This document shows, in pieces, positions 17,436 to 24,973 of a DNA stretch of 43,699 nt. The notes under the pieces are model-generated. The model saw only the letters and a program-made list of their open reading frames with translations. It was not told the origin of the DNA and searched no databases. How positions within the stretch are numbered: the stretch's first letter is position 1; every line of letters starts with the position of its first letter. This stretch comes from Planctomycetota bacterium (lineage in GTDB: Bacteria > Planctomycetota > Phycisphaerae > WQYP01), in contig JAJZJL010000022.1 in the NCBI GenBank assembly GCA_021810145.1, positions 1-43,699 of the forward strand, in the 5' to 3' direction. The translations under genes were made by a program, and so were the position numbers.

Positions 17436-17869
17436 GCATTGCGACGCAAAGGCACCGTCGGCTGCTGCTGTGGCTTGGGCTGTTTCTCGCCATCTCGCTG
17501 GATACCAGCGTGCAACTCTGCTGGCGGGCTTCAGTGCCGCAACATGGCGGAATGGCGCACGCATTGTGCACCACCTTGATTAAACCCCTGTTTCTGCTAA
17601 GCCTGCTGTTGCACGTCTGGCAGTTGTTCAACTGGATGATGGTTCTGGCGCTGGCGGATTTGAGTTTTGTTCAACCCATCACAGCATTAAGCTACATTGC
17701 GGTGGCCGTGAGTTCACATTGGCTCTTTGCGGAAAATCTGGATCCGTTGCAGTTTTGCGGCATCGGCATGGTGCTGGCGGGCGTATTTCTGGTAAGCCGC
17801 ACACGCCCCGCATCGCCGGCATCGGAGCATGTCACGGTTTCGGCCGCTTCTTCGGAGGCTTCGCGATGA
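17432..17869 (+). CDS. Half-size EamA/SMR-type membrane protein, subunit 1
   Basis: The GTG at 17432 overlaps the previous stop (GTGA) and is preferred; ATG at 17402 in the same frame is possible. The product is about 145 residues with four hydrophobic segments: LLLWLGLFLAISLDTSVQLC, TTLIKPLFLLSLLLHVW, LSFVQPITALSYIAVAVSS and FCGIGMVLAGVFLVSR. The last part has the EamA/SMR signature (Pro in the third helix, then a short loop AENLDPLQ and a Gly-rich fourth helix). It overlaps the next gene by 4 bases, and the two probably form one heterodimeric transporter, like ArnE/ArnF in organisation. Confidence 0.78.
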   Translation: MSIATQRHRRLLLWLGLFLAISLDTSVQLCWRASVPQHGGMAHALCTTLIKPLFLLSLLLHVWQLFNWMMVLALADLSFVQPITALSYIAVAVSSHWLFAENLDPLQFCGIGMVLAGVFLVSRTRPASPASEHVTVSAASSEASR

Positions 17870-18231
17870 ATGTGTATTGGATGGGGCTGCTGAGTTTTTC
17901 CGCCGCCGTGGTGCTTGAAACACTGGGGCAGGTGACCATGAAAATCGGCACGCGCAATATGCCGCAAGGAGCCGGTGGAATTCTGCGGCAGATTCTCACG
18001 AATTTATGGGTTCAGGCGGCGATTGTGTCATTTATGACCGAATCGATCTTCTGGACCTGGACACTGCATCTTATGCCGCTGATTATCGCGTTTCCCATGG
18101 GAGCGATCTGCTTTGCCACCGTGGCACTGTGTTCGGCGCACATTCTCAAGGAGCGCATCACAGCGCAGCGCTGGCTGGGAATCCTTTTCATTCTTATCGG
18201 CGTGGTTATGATCGGCATGAAAACGCGATAG
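17866..18231 (+). CDS. Half-size EamA/SMR-type membrane protein, subunit 2
   Basis: The ATG overlaps the TGA of subunit 1 (ATGA). The product is 121 residues with four hydrophobic segments. The first has the SMR-like polar residues within the membrane (LETLGQVTMKIG), the third contains a conserved Pro (LIIAFPMGAICFATVALC), and the last is LGILFILIGVVMIGM. A paired, overlapping, unequal set of small SMR proteins usually works as a heterodimer that flips or exports a lipid-linked or amine compound. It is the last gene of the operon, which fits export of the product. The ligand is unknown. Confidence 0.78.
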   Translation: MNVYWMGLLSFSAAVVLETLGQVTMKIGTRNMPQGAGGILRQILTNLWVQAAIVSFMTESIFWTWTLHLMPLIIAFPMGAICFATVALCSAHILKERITAQRWLGILFILIGVVMIGMKTR

Positions 18232-18394
18232 CGCTTATTCACATATTTGTCCAAAGCATCAGGCCCATGCCCCATGCCAACGCCGCCCCGCCCGCGCGGC
18301 AGCCACGCGCCCGCAACCGCGCGGCGTGGTTCAATCGGGTTTGACGCAACGGGAATATCTATCGCGGCGATTCAGCGGGAGGTAAGATAGCGTT

Positions 18395-19381
18395 ATGGCC
18401 AGAAAACCGTACAGCAAATTTCGATCGCGCCTCTGGAAACTGGTGGAAATTGACCGTCAGTTGCGGGAGCAACTTCGACGGGGGCGACCTTGCACGACCA
18501 AATCACTGTTGGAAGCCCTGGGTGATGGAACCGACGAGCGGACCTTGCGCCGCCTGATTGAATTGATGCGCATCGATCTGGGTGCTCCGATTGAATATGA
18601 TCGTTCACAGCATACCTATAAATATACGCACCCGAATTGGATCGTCCCCAACGTGCACCTGGACGAAGCTCAAATGCAGGCGCTGGCGACAGCGGTAAAG
18701 GCGATTCGACCGGTGTTGCCGCAATCATTGTCCGATCAACTCGATGATCTGCTGGCCAAACTCATGGATGCTCTTCCCGAAAGCACCCGCGATGAAATCC
18801 GCCACGCGCAGGGCCAGATTGAATTTGTTCCGGGGCCGATACTTTCCAAGGGATCCCAATGGTTTGAACCGCTGCATCAGGCCATCAGCCGCCGGCTGGC
18901 GGTGGATATGCGGTATTATGTTCCCAATAAGGATCAGGAAACCGAACGCCGATTTGACCCCTATTATCTGCGGAATTATCAGGGCACCTGGTATGTGGTG
19001 GGCTACGATTATTTAACGGGGTATTGGCCGATCTTTAATTTGGCGCGAATCCGGGCGTTGACAGTTTCGGAGGAGTTTTACGAAATCCGGCCATTCGATG
19101 CGGCGAAGTATTTCAAGAATACGCTGGGGGTTGTGGTGGGCGGTGAGCTTCAGACGGTGCGGATCCGGCTGACAGGCTATGCCGCGCAGACCATCGGCGA
19201 ACGCATTTTACCTCGCGGATTTACGTATAAGGCCACGGGGCCGAATGAAGGGATTCTTTCCGGGCAGGTGGCCAACGCGTTTGATCTGATGCAGTGGGCG
19301 GCATCCTTTCAGGGGGATGCCGAGATTTTGCCGCATGAGAGTGTGAACGGGCCGAGGAATATGCCCGACACCGATGATTAG
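18395..19381 (+). CDS. WYL-domain transcriptional regulator
   Basis: The product is 328 residues. The N-terminal winged helix is visible (KSLLEALGDGTDERTLRRLIELMRIDLGAPIEY). A middle segment and then a WYL domain follow, with YYLRNYQGTWYVVGYDYLTGYWPIFNLARIRALTV, where WYVVGYD is the family signature and the Arg of LARIR is part of the ligand surface. A WCX-like C-terminal region follows. WYL regulators bind nucleic-acid or nucleotide ligands and are frequent in defence regions. The ATG has GGAGG upstream. The gene lies 163 bases after the biosynthetic operon and before the AAA+ cassette; which of the two it controls cannot be read from the sequence. Confidence 0.9.
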   Translation: MARKPYSKFRSRLWKLVEIDRQLREQLRRGRPCTTKSLLEALGDGTDERTLRRLIELMRIDLGAPIEYDRSQHTYKYTHPNWIVPNVHLDEAQMQALATAVKAIRPVLPQSLSDQLDDLLAKLMDALPESTRDEIRHAQGQIEFVPGPILSKGSQWFEPLHQAISRRLAVDMRYYVPNKDQETERRFDPYYLRNYQGTWYVVGYDYLTGYWPIFNLARIRALTVSEEFYEIRPFDAAKYFKNTLGVVVGGELQTVRIRLTGYAAQTIGERILPRGFTYKATGPNEGILSGQVANAFDLMQWAASFQGDAEILPHESVNGPRNMPDTDD

Positions 19382-19405
19382 CCTGCCCGGCACTTAATGA
19401 CATTT

Positions 19406-19585
19406 ACCGCAGAGGCGCAAAGAACGCGGAGGTCATTTTGATGAGATGATTTTGAGAAATGTGACCATTCATATTAATCTGTAATTTTCCAGCAGCACCA
19501 GATTTCACGATTTTTTTCGCCGGACAATATCTGTCCGGATGATCCGATACATATATCCGTGTTAGATGTCCGGGTGTGCCGGACA
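19406..19585 (+). repeat. 180-bp leader module, copy 1 (upstream of the 19611 gene)
   Basis: The module begins with the ACCGCAGAGGCGC repeat and continues with TCATTTTGATGAGATGATTTTGAGAAATG and ATTAATCTGTAATTTTCCAGCAGCA. It then carries the palindrome CCGGACA-ATATC-TGTCCGG and the reverse-order hairpin TGTCCGG-GTGTG-CCGGACA, and ends 25 bases before the ATG. The same order recurs at 22614-22795 with scattered changes, and the stems are kept. The two hairpins use the same 7-mer and its complement, so either can pair with the other; this would allow two alternative RNA folds. Confidence 0.85.
19520..19538. repeat. GGACA-N5-TGTCC palindrome, copy 1
   Basis: CCGGACA ATATC TGTCCGG, a perfect 7-bp inverted repeat with a 5-bp centre, inside leader module copy 1. 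Confidence 0.85.
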
Positions 19586-19610
19586 GGGTTTTGCGGAAAC
19601 GGAGGTATGT

Positions 19611-20147
19611 ATGAGATCGGTTCTTGGAACGCTGTTCAAATTTCTGGCTTTTTTCGTGCTGGCGGCAGTAGCGGTGGGAATGGTACTCATTGCGGCGGGC
19701 ATATTCGCGTGGGGGCACCACCAGGCCGCCGAAACAGCGAAACAGGCTCGGAAAAACGCGGCCGTCGACGTACTGAAAATGTACGCCAGTCCATCGAATC
19801 CAACATTGGCGTGGCGATTTTATCTTGTAAAAAACACCAGCGGAAAAACGATCACAGCCATCAAGTTCAGAGTGACGGTTTTCAACAAACTCAATGAACC
19901 AATCGACCGCACCATAGTGACCCATACAAAGCCAATTGTTGCCAATGCTGAAGTGTATTGCGATATCTGCACCCTTTTCGATGCGGATACCGGCCTGGCC
20001 ACGGAAAGCGACAGTTATGTGGACCGCACAGACAAGCGACTGGTGAATTTTGCCGAACATGAGGCGGGCTGTAAACCGGAGGATATGCGGGTTAACTATC
20101 CATGTACGGTCAAAGTGCTTGCGGTTGCGTATGCGGGTGGTTCGTGA
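19611..20147 (+). CDS. Membrane-anchored protein with an extracytoplasmic domain, unknown
   Basis: The ATG at 19611 is chosen for GGAGG six bases upstream. The product is 178 residues. One N-terminal membrane helix (LFKFLAFFVLAAVAVGMVLIAAGIF) is followed by a charged linker (KQARKNAAVD) and a beta-rich region. WRFYLVKNTSGKTITAIKF and VTVFNKLNEPI resemble the FxLYD/Ig-like domains of bacterial lipoproteins, with a CDIC pair nearby. It is probably anchored with the domain outside. It follows leader module copy 1 and precedes the double AAA+ gene, with a strong hairpin between. I do not recognise the family. Confidence 0.65.
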   Translation: MRSVLGTLFKFLAFFVLAAVAVGMVLIAAGIFAWGHHQAAETAKQARKNAAVDVLKMYASPSNPTLAWRFYLVKNTSGKTITAIKFRVTVFNKLNEPIDRTIVTHTKPIVANAEVYCDICTLFDADTGLATESDSYVDRTDKRLVNFAEHEAGCKPEDMRVNYPCTVKVLAVAYAGGS

Positions 20148-20171
20148 GGTTTCCGTCGCAGCGGAGTGCTT

Positions 20172-20198
20172 CCGCCCGGACAACAACTGTCCGGGCGG
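20172..20198. repeat. GGACA-N5-TGTCC palindrome, copy 2 (11-bp stem)
   Basis: CCGCCCGGACA ACAAC TGTCCGGGCGG is the longest stem of the family, between the 19611 gene and the AAA+ gene. No T-tract follows, so it is not a standard terminator. GCGGA-GTGCT-TCCGC just upstream shares bases with it and would compete for pairing. Confidence 0.85.
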
Positions 20199-20263
20199 CG
20201 TGCGAAGATGAAGATACAGGCCGTAGTTATGACAGCATGAAATGACGAAAAAGGAGCTTGATT

Positions 20264-22597
20264 ATGAATGATCACACGGTGTCCACAGTTTCACCCCTGC
20301 AGTCGCCGGAGATATTAAATGCGGAAGAACCCGCCGCGGGCCCGGGGGATTTCACTCGGATTCGGGACAACCCGTTTATTTGTGCCAAGACCATGGGGTT
20401 TGTTCTGAATTTTCTTCAACAGGAGAAAGGCACGCTTGAAGATGACGATTTCTTTGAATTCATCGTGCATATTCTGGGGGATCATGCCGCGGTGGATCTG
20501 GCCCGCCGCTGCTGCTCGCTTGAACAACTGCGGGGGCAAACCAGAATGCTGCTGGAGGCTTCCGGAAACGATACCGCCCCCAACATTCTTTCGGACCTGT
20601 GGAGCAACCGGCACACACACGCGGAGCTTAAAAAAGCGCTGCTGGCGGAGCTGTCCCGCAAGCGTGCGCAGCTGGACCGGGCGGCAACGGAAGTCCGAGA
20701 GCAGGATATGCTCTACCGGCGATTCGATGAAATGACGCAACTTTTTGGGCTTGTTGAATATGAAGCGGATTTACTGCTGCTGGCTTATATCCGCCATGCC
20801 GGCCTGTGGAACTGGACCGCCATTGGCCGCAGCCGCACCGGCCACGGCCCGTTCCAGCGCATCTGCCTGATGGCGCAGATACTGGGGCTTCCGCGGGCTT
20901 TGGTTGCCGGCTATTTCCAAGAGACCGGACGCCTGCGCAGTCTGGGTTGCGTGGACGGTGATCTTGACTTCAAACCAGAGCTGGAGCCATTTCTCATCGG
21001 CTTGTCAGCCGAGCCGCTGGCCAGCAAATATTTCGTGCGATGCACCAATGCCGCTCTGCCCTGGGCCATGCACGGTAAACTCTCCGAGCAGCACGGCGAA
21101 CTGCTGAAAGCGCTGATCCGCCGGCGCAGTAGTGATCGCGGCCTGAACATGCTGTTCTATGGCGCTGCCGGCACGGGTAAAACATCGTTTGCCTGTTCAC
21201 TGGCTGCGGAACTGGGGCTGGATTTGTACCGCATTCGCGTGTCGGAAGAATTTGAAAGCAACGTCGGCGGCGCACGGCCGCGCTTCGCCGCTCTGCGTAT
21301 CTGCGACAGCCAGGTCAACGGCAACCGCAGTTTGATCCTCATTGATGAGGCCGACGAAATGGTCAGCGGCACCGGCGGTGATCTTGCCGAACTGCTTTCC
21401 GAGCGTCCGGAGCGTGAAGCCGGCAGAAAAGACACGCTTAACACCATTCTGGATCAGTTAAAAACGCCGTGCATCTGGATTACCAACAGCCCGCCGGGCC
21501 GCCTGGCGGCATCGGCGCGACGCCGCTTCGATTATTCCATCGAATTCAAGGCGCTATCACGCCAGCAACGCTGCCAGGTGTGGAAGAATCTGCGATGTCA
21601 GTACCGGCTGCGGGAAGTTCTGGATGATGAAATGATTGACAGCCTGGCCCGGCGCTTCGCGGTCAGTGCCGGTGGTGTGGACCTGGCGTTGCGCAACTAT
21701 AGCCGGCTGCGCGAAGATGGCCTGGCAGCGCCAGGCTCCGCCATGGAAGCACTGGAGCGATTGCTGGTGCCGCACTGCCAGTTGATGGGCATTAAACCGG
21801 ATGGTGGTACAACAATGGTGGATAGCGCGTATTCGCCGGCCGGGCTTAACGTGCGCGGGCCGGTTTTACCCGTGCAGATTCTGACGTCGTTGCGCGAGTT
21901 CCGCCGGAAAAGTGAAAATTCTGAAGCGGCCGGGCAAATAGCCGATCACAACGCCCGGCGTTTGACGCTGCTGCTTTCAGGCCCGCCGGGAACGGGCAAA
22001 ACCGAGTTCGTTGCGTATCTTGGCCGGGAGTTGGATTGCCCGGTTCAAACCTGCATGCCCGGCGATCTGCTGAGCCGATACGTGGGTGGAACCGAGCAGA
22101 ATATTCGTGAGGCGTTCCGTACCGCGGCCGAAGACCATGCGATTCTTTTTCTTGATGAAGCCGACGGCATGTTGCGATCACGGCAATTGGCCGACCGCGG
22201 CTGGGAAGTTACGCAGGTCAATGAATTGCTGTATGCCATGGAGCATTTCCGCGGCATACTGATTTGCGCTACCAATTCCGTGCAAACGCTTGATCCGGCG
22301 ACGATCCGCCGTTTTATTTTCAAACTGGAATTTGATTTTCTGGATGGCTCAGGGAAACTGGCGTTTTATCAGCGGATGCTGGCTGACCTGGCGCAGAAAC
22401 CGCTTGACGAGCCTGGCCGACGGAGGCTGGAGAATATCACCGATCTGACCCCCGGTGATTTTCATACAGTCCGCCAGACGATGTATTATCTTGACGGCGG
22501 TGGGCAGGGAATTACGCATGATGATCTGCTGGCGGCGCTGGAGCAGGAAAGTTGTGCGAAGCGGCAGGGGAAAGGAGGATTCGGGTTCGGGCGGTAA
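20264..22597 (+). CDS. Tandem AAA+ ATPase (two AAA modules, Cdc48-like layout)
   Basis: The ATG at 20264 has AAGGAG 8 bases upstream. The product is 777 residues. After an N-terminal alpha-helical region of about 280 residues, the first AAA+ module has Walker A GAAGTGKTS (about residue 300), Walker B LILIDEADEM (about 357) and sensor 1 WITNSPPG. The second has Walker A GPPGTGKTE (about 572), Walker B ILFLDEADGM (about 627), sensor 1 ICATNSVQ and the arginine finger region ATIRRF. Both ATP sites look intact. Such proteins remodel or unfold protein complexes as hexameric rings. The substrate may be a partner coded next door (membrane protein, TM2 protein, exonuclease). A defence role is only suggested by context. 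Confidence 0.85.
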   Translation: MNDHTVSTVSPLQSPEILNAEEPAAGPGDFTRIRDNPFICAKTMGFVLNFLQQEKGTLEDDDFFEFIVHILGDHAAVDLARRCCSLEQLRGQTRMLLEASGNDTAPNILSDLWSNRHTHAELKKALLAELSRKRAQLDRAATEVREQDMLYRRFDEMTQLFGLVEYEADLLLLAYIRHAGLWNWTAIGRSRTGHGPFQRICLMAQILGLPRALVAGYFQETGRLRSLGCVDGDLDFKPELEPFLIGLSAEPLASKYFVRCTNAALPWAMHGKLSEQHGELLKALIRRRSSDRGLNMLFYGAAGTGKTSFACSLAAELGLDLYRIRVSEEFESNVGGARPRFAALRICDSQVNGNRSLILIDEADEMVSGTGGDLAELLSERPEREAGRKDTLNTILDQLKTPCIWITNSPPGRLAASARRRFDYSIEFKALSRQQRCQVWKNLRCQYRLREVLDDEMIDSLARRFAVSAGGVDLALRNYSRLREDGLAAPGSAMEALERLLVPHCQLMGIKPDGGTTMVDSAYSPAGLNVRGPVLPVQILTSLREFRRKSENSEAAGQIADHNARRLTLLLSGPPGTGKTEFVAYLGRELDCPVQTCMPGDLLSRYVGGTEQNIREAFRTAAEDHAILFLDEADGMLRSRQLADRGWEVTQVNELLYAMEHFRGILICATNSVQTLDPATIRRFIFKLEFDFLDGSGKLAFYQRMLADLAQKPLDEPGRRRLENITDLTPGDFHTVRQTMYYLDGGGQGITHDDLLAALEQESCAKRQGKGGFGFGR

Positions 22598-22613
22598 AGT
22601 TCACAGGGGATTC

Positions 22614-22795
22614 ACCGCAGAGGCGCGGAGAACGCGGAGGTCATTTTGATGAGATGATTTTGAGAAATGTGACCATTCATATTAATCTGTAATTTTCCAG
22701 CAGCAGCAAATTTCACGATCTTTTCTTCCCGGACAATATCTGTCCGGATGAACTGATATTTATATATCCGTATTGAATGTCCGGGCGTACCGGAC
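22614..22795 (+). repeat. 180-bp leader module, copy 2 (upstream of the TM2 gene)
   Basis: This is the second copy of 19406-19585. The first hairpin is CCGGACA-ATATC-TGTCCGG (22729-22747) and the second GTCCGG-GCGTA-CCGGAC (22779-22795). The loop of the second hairpin changed (GTGTG to GCGTA) but its stem is kept. It lies 27 bases before the start of the next gene, as in copy 1. Confidence 0.85.
22729..22747. repeat. GGACA-N5-TGTCC palindrome, copy 3
   Basis: CCGGACA ATATC TGTCCGG, identical to copy 1, inside leader module copy 2. Confidence 0.85.
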
Positions 22796-22822
22796 GGAAG
22801 TCATGTTATGAAAGGAAACATC

Positions 22823-23143
22823 ATGAGTGAAAATCATGCCAAAGGTGCGGATGAAAAATTCTGTGAATCATGTGGATCCGTGATCAAGAAACAGGCGGAA
22901 TTGTGTCCACAATGTGGTGTACGACAAAAACTCGAAGGAAAAAACTGGACAGCTACACTGCTGTTCTGTCTGCTGGGAATTATCATGCTCAACGGCGTCC
23001 AGCGGTTTTACACCGGCAACTGGATTATCGGCCTGATACAACTGCTTACGCTCGGCGGTTTGGGAATATGGCAGTTGATCGACTTGATTCTCATTATCGC
23101 CGGCGCCTATCGCGATGCCCGGGGTAGATTGCTGGTGAAATGA
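22823..23143 (+). CDS. Zinc-ribbon TM2-domain membrane protein
   Basis: The ATG at 22823 has AAAGGA upstream; ATG at 22808 in the same frame is possible. The product is about 106 residues. A zinc ribbon (FCESCG ... LCPQCG, two CxxC pairs) is followed by a TM2 domain: a first helix (TATLLFCLLGIIMLNGVQRFY), the turn TGNWIIGLIQLLTLGGLGIWQLIDLILI and a basic end. TM2 proteins are small membrane proteins of unclear function. It is the first gene after leader module copy 2 and lies 100 bases before the exonuclease gene. Confidence 0.85.
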   Translation: MSENHAKGADEKFCESCGSVIKKQAELCPQCGVRQKLEGKNWTATLLFCLLGIIMLNGVQRFYTGNWIIGLIQLLTLGGLGIWQLIDLILIIAGAYRDARGRLLVK

Positions 23144-23192
23144 CCTTTATGTAAGGAGTCCATCATGAATAACTCAACTATAAACATGACTC

Positions 23193-23218
23193 GGCGTTCT
23201 CCGCGCCTCTGCGGTGAA
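23193..23218 (-). repeat. ACCGCAGAGGCGC repeat fragment, inverted
   Basis: Read on the minus strand, TTCACCGCAGAGGCGCGGAG is the same as the start of leader module copy 2. It sits between a strong ribosome-binding site/ATG (AAGGAG, ATG at 23165) and the start of the exonuclease proper. Confidence 0.8.
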
Positions 23219-23242
23219 TTTGGAAACTGGAGATCTTACACC

Positions 23243-23806
23243 ATGAAATTTGCGGCAATTGATTTTGAAACCGCCAACACCGGGGAAAAGAGTATTTGTG
23301 CGGCAGGATTGGCGGTATTTGAAAACGGTGAATTGGCCGAGTCACTTTACTGGCTGATCAAGCCACCGGAGGGATATGGGTGGTTTCGTGATGACTTTAT
23401 CGAAATTCATGGCATCAGGCATACAGATGTACAGGACCAACCGGAATTTCCGGCCATTGCGCCGGAAATTTTTTCCCGGCTGGCCGGGGCGGATGTGGTG
23501 GTGGCACATAATGCGTCATTTGACATGCGCATGCTGCGCGGGACGGCGGGACATTTTGGCCTGGAAATCCCGCCGTTCGATTATTTGTGCACATATCGCC
23601 TTGCCGGGAAAATATGGCCGCAGTTGCCAGATCATCAGCTCTGCACTGTTGCCGCCCATGTCGGCCATTCATTCAACCATCACCATGCCGGGGAGGATGC
23701 CGAAGCGGCCGGACGGATTCTGCTGGCGATGATGCAAGAAAGAAAAGTGGCCGGGCCAAAGGAGTTGGCGGAACTGGCGGGTCTGCGGACTGGGGCGCTT
23801 CCGTAG
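23243..23806 (+). CDS. DnaQ-like DEDDh 3'-5' exonuclease
   Basis: The product is 187 residues from the ATG at 23243, which begins the domain (MKFAAIDFETAN). The catalytic residues are visible: Asp and Glu in IDFETA, Asp in VVAHNASFDMRML, and His plus Asp in HHHAGEDAEAAGRIL. The order fits DEDDh exonucleases of the DNA polymerase III epsilon type. In the same frame a start at 23165 with a better ribosome-binding site would add 26 residues coded mostly by the inverted repeat. It cuts single-stranded DNA or RNA from the 3' end. It follows the TM2 gene and precedes a toxin-antitoxin pair. Confidence 0.9.
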   Translation: MKFAAIDFETANTGEKSICAAGLAVFENGELAESLYWLIKPPEGYGWFRDDFIEIHGIRHTDVQDQPEFPAIAPEIFSRLAGADVVVAHNASFDMRMLRGTAGHFGLEIPPFDYLCTYRLAGKIWPQLPDHQLCTVAAHVGHSFNHHHAGEDAEAAGRILLAMMQERKVAGPKELAELAGLRTGALP

Positions 23807-23885
23807 CCAAAAACATGACAAGATTGACATAATACAGATAATATGCCATCATCGGACTTAAATGACATTTATGGCGAGGTATGAC

Positions 23886-24143
23886 ATGAATACGGCCGCG
23901 ACTACGACACTGCGTGTAAAAGCGGGCGGGCGGATCGTTATTCCGGCGCAGGTGCGCAAACAGTTGGGCCTGCAGGTCGGCACCAGCGTCATCCTGCGCC
24001 TGCAGGCGGATCACGCCACGCTCATGACCGTGCGTGCCGCACGTCAACAAGCTCGCCGGCGGGTGCGGCGCTATGTGCGCAACGGGGTCAGCCTCAGCGG
24101 TGAATTGATGGCCGAACGGAAGCTGGAAGCACGCCATGAGTGA
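23886..24143 (+). CDS. AbrB/SpoVT-type antitoxin (VapB-like)
   Basis: The ATG at 23886 has GAGG upstream. The product is 85 residues. The swapped-hairpin DNA-binding domain is seen in TTLRVKAGGRIVIPAQVRKQLGLQVGTSVILRL, and the basic C-terminal tail (RQQARRRVRRYVRNG) would bind the toxin. It overlaps the PIN gene by 8 bases. The antitoxin should neutralise the PIN protein and repress the operon. Confidence 0.88.
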   Translation: MNTAATTTLRVKAGGRIVIPAQVRKQLGLQVGTSVILRLQADHATLMTVRAARQQARRRVRRYVRNGVSLSGELMAERKLEARHE

Positions 24144-24555
24144 GGTGAACATCGTGGATGCCTCGGCGGCCCTGGCGTACCTGCAGGGGGAGAGCGGCGC
24201 GGAAGTTTTGGAAGAAGCGCTGGACCAACGCCCCTCCTGGATCACCACGGTGAACTACTGCGAGGTGCTCAGCAAGCTCTGCGAAAAAGGAATGCCCCCG
24301 GCGGAAGCCCGGGCGGCGGTTCAGGACCTGGGGCTTGAAATTATTGATCTCGATCAGGATTTGGCTGTGCGCTCGGCAGTACTGCGTACGGCCACGATGT
24401 CCATTGGCGCTTCGCTGGGCGACCGGGCCTGCCTGGCCCTGGCCCAGCGCACCGCAGAATCGGCTGGAGTTCCGGCCGTCTACACCGCCGAGCGCTCCTG
24501 GGGCAAGCTTAAGTGGCAATTCAAGATCAAGCTTGTGCGTCACGGGCGTCCGTAA
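24136..24555 (+). CDS. vapC: PIN-domain ribonuclease toxin (VapC-like)
   Basis: The product is 139 residues. The acidic site is visible: Asp in NIVDASAALAYL, Glu in TTVNYCEVLSKL, Asp in SLGDRACLALA and the last polar residues in VYTAERSWGKL. PIN toxins cut specific RNAs. It is coupled to the AbrB-type antitoxin (8-bp overlap). All four positions look intact, so the toxin is probably active. Confidence 0.9.
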   Translation: MSEVNIVDASAALAYLQGESGAEVLEEALDQRPSWITTVNYCEVLSKLCEKGMPPAEARAAVQDLGLEIIDLDQDLAVRSAVLRTATMSIGASLGDRACLALAQRTAESAGVPAVYTAERSWGKLKWQFKIKLVRHGRP

Positions 24556-24592
24556 TGAGCCTGGCGTTCCGCGCGTGGCGATTTTTCAGCAT

Positions 24593-24611
24593 GCGGACAA
24601 TAACTGTCCGC
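24593..24611. repeat. GGACA-N5-TGTCC palindrome, copy 4
   Basis: GCGGACA ATAAC TGTCCGC, 38 bases after the vapC-like stop. The outer base pair differs from copies 1-3 (G-C instead of C-G), so pairing is kept. Confidence 0.85.
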
Positions 24612-24756
24612 GGTGGGCGGTAGGATGGTTGTCACCTGCCGCAGCCGGTGCCGGGGCTGCCGGAGGAATTCCGCTTTCGATGGCGCAGCAAAAAATGCTG
24701 GCGAGCCGGGAATGTTGGCGGAAATTGCGGGAATAAAGTTTACAGCACTGATTGTG

Positions 24757-24937
24757 GATGATCCGTGAACTTGCGTGGAGCGGAAGAAGGACTATACTTC
24801 TTTTTAGGGCATTTTGTGAACGGACTCAATGGGCAGGGATGTGATTGGTAAACGCGTGGATTGCGGCCGCCATCTGAATTTAACAAGGCGTGCCTGAGTT
24901 GTTTGCGGACATGCATGTTTTCCCCGGCGTGGATGTG
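24757..24937 (+). pseudogene. Decayed copy of the small leader gene Y (nonsense codon)
   Basis: This stretch aligns without gaps to 25997-26177 (offset 1240). Read from the GTG at 24765, the frame gives GLYFFLGHFVNGLNGQGCDW, then TAA at 24849-24851 where the other copy has CAA, and further on PSEFNKACL. Many differences between the copies are silent in this frame (CTC/TTA, TAT/TAC, CTG/TTG), which argues that it was a protein frame. The GTG overlaps a TGA (24766-24768) that ends another short frame, as in the intact copy. The UDG-like gene follows at once. Confidence 0.45.
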
Positions 24938-24973
24938 TCGGCTTTGTTTTCCGGAGATAACGAGGATACAGGC

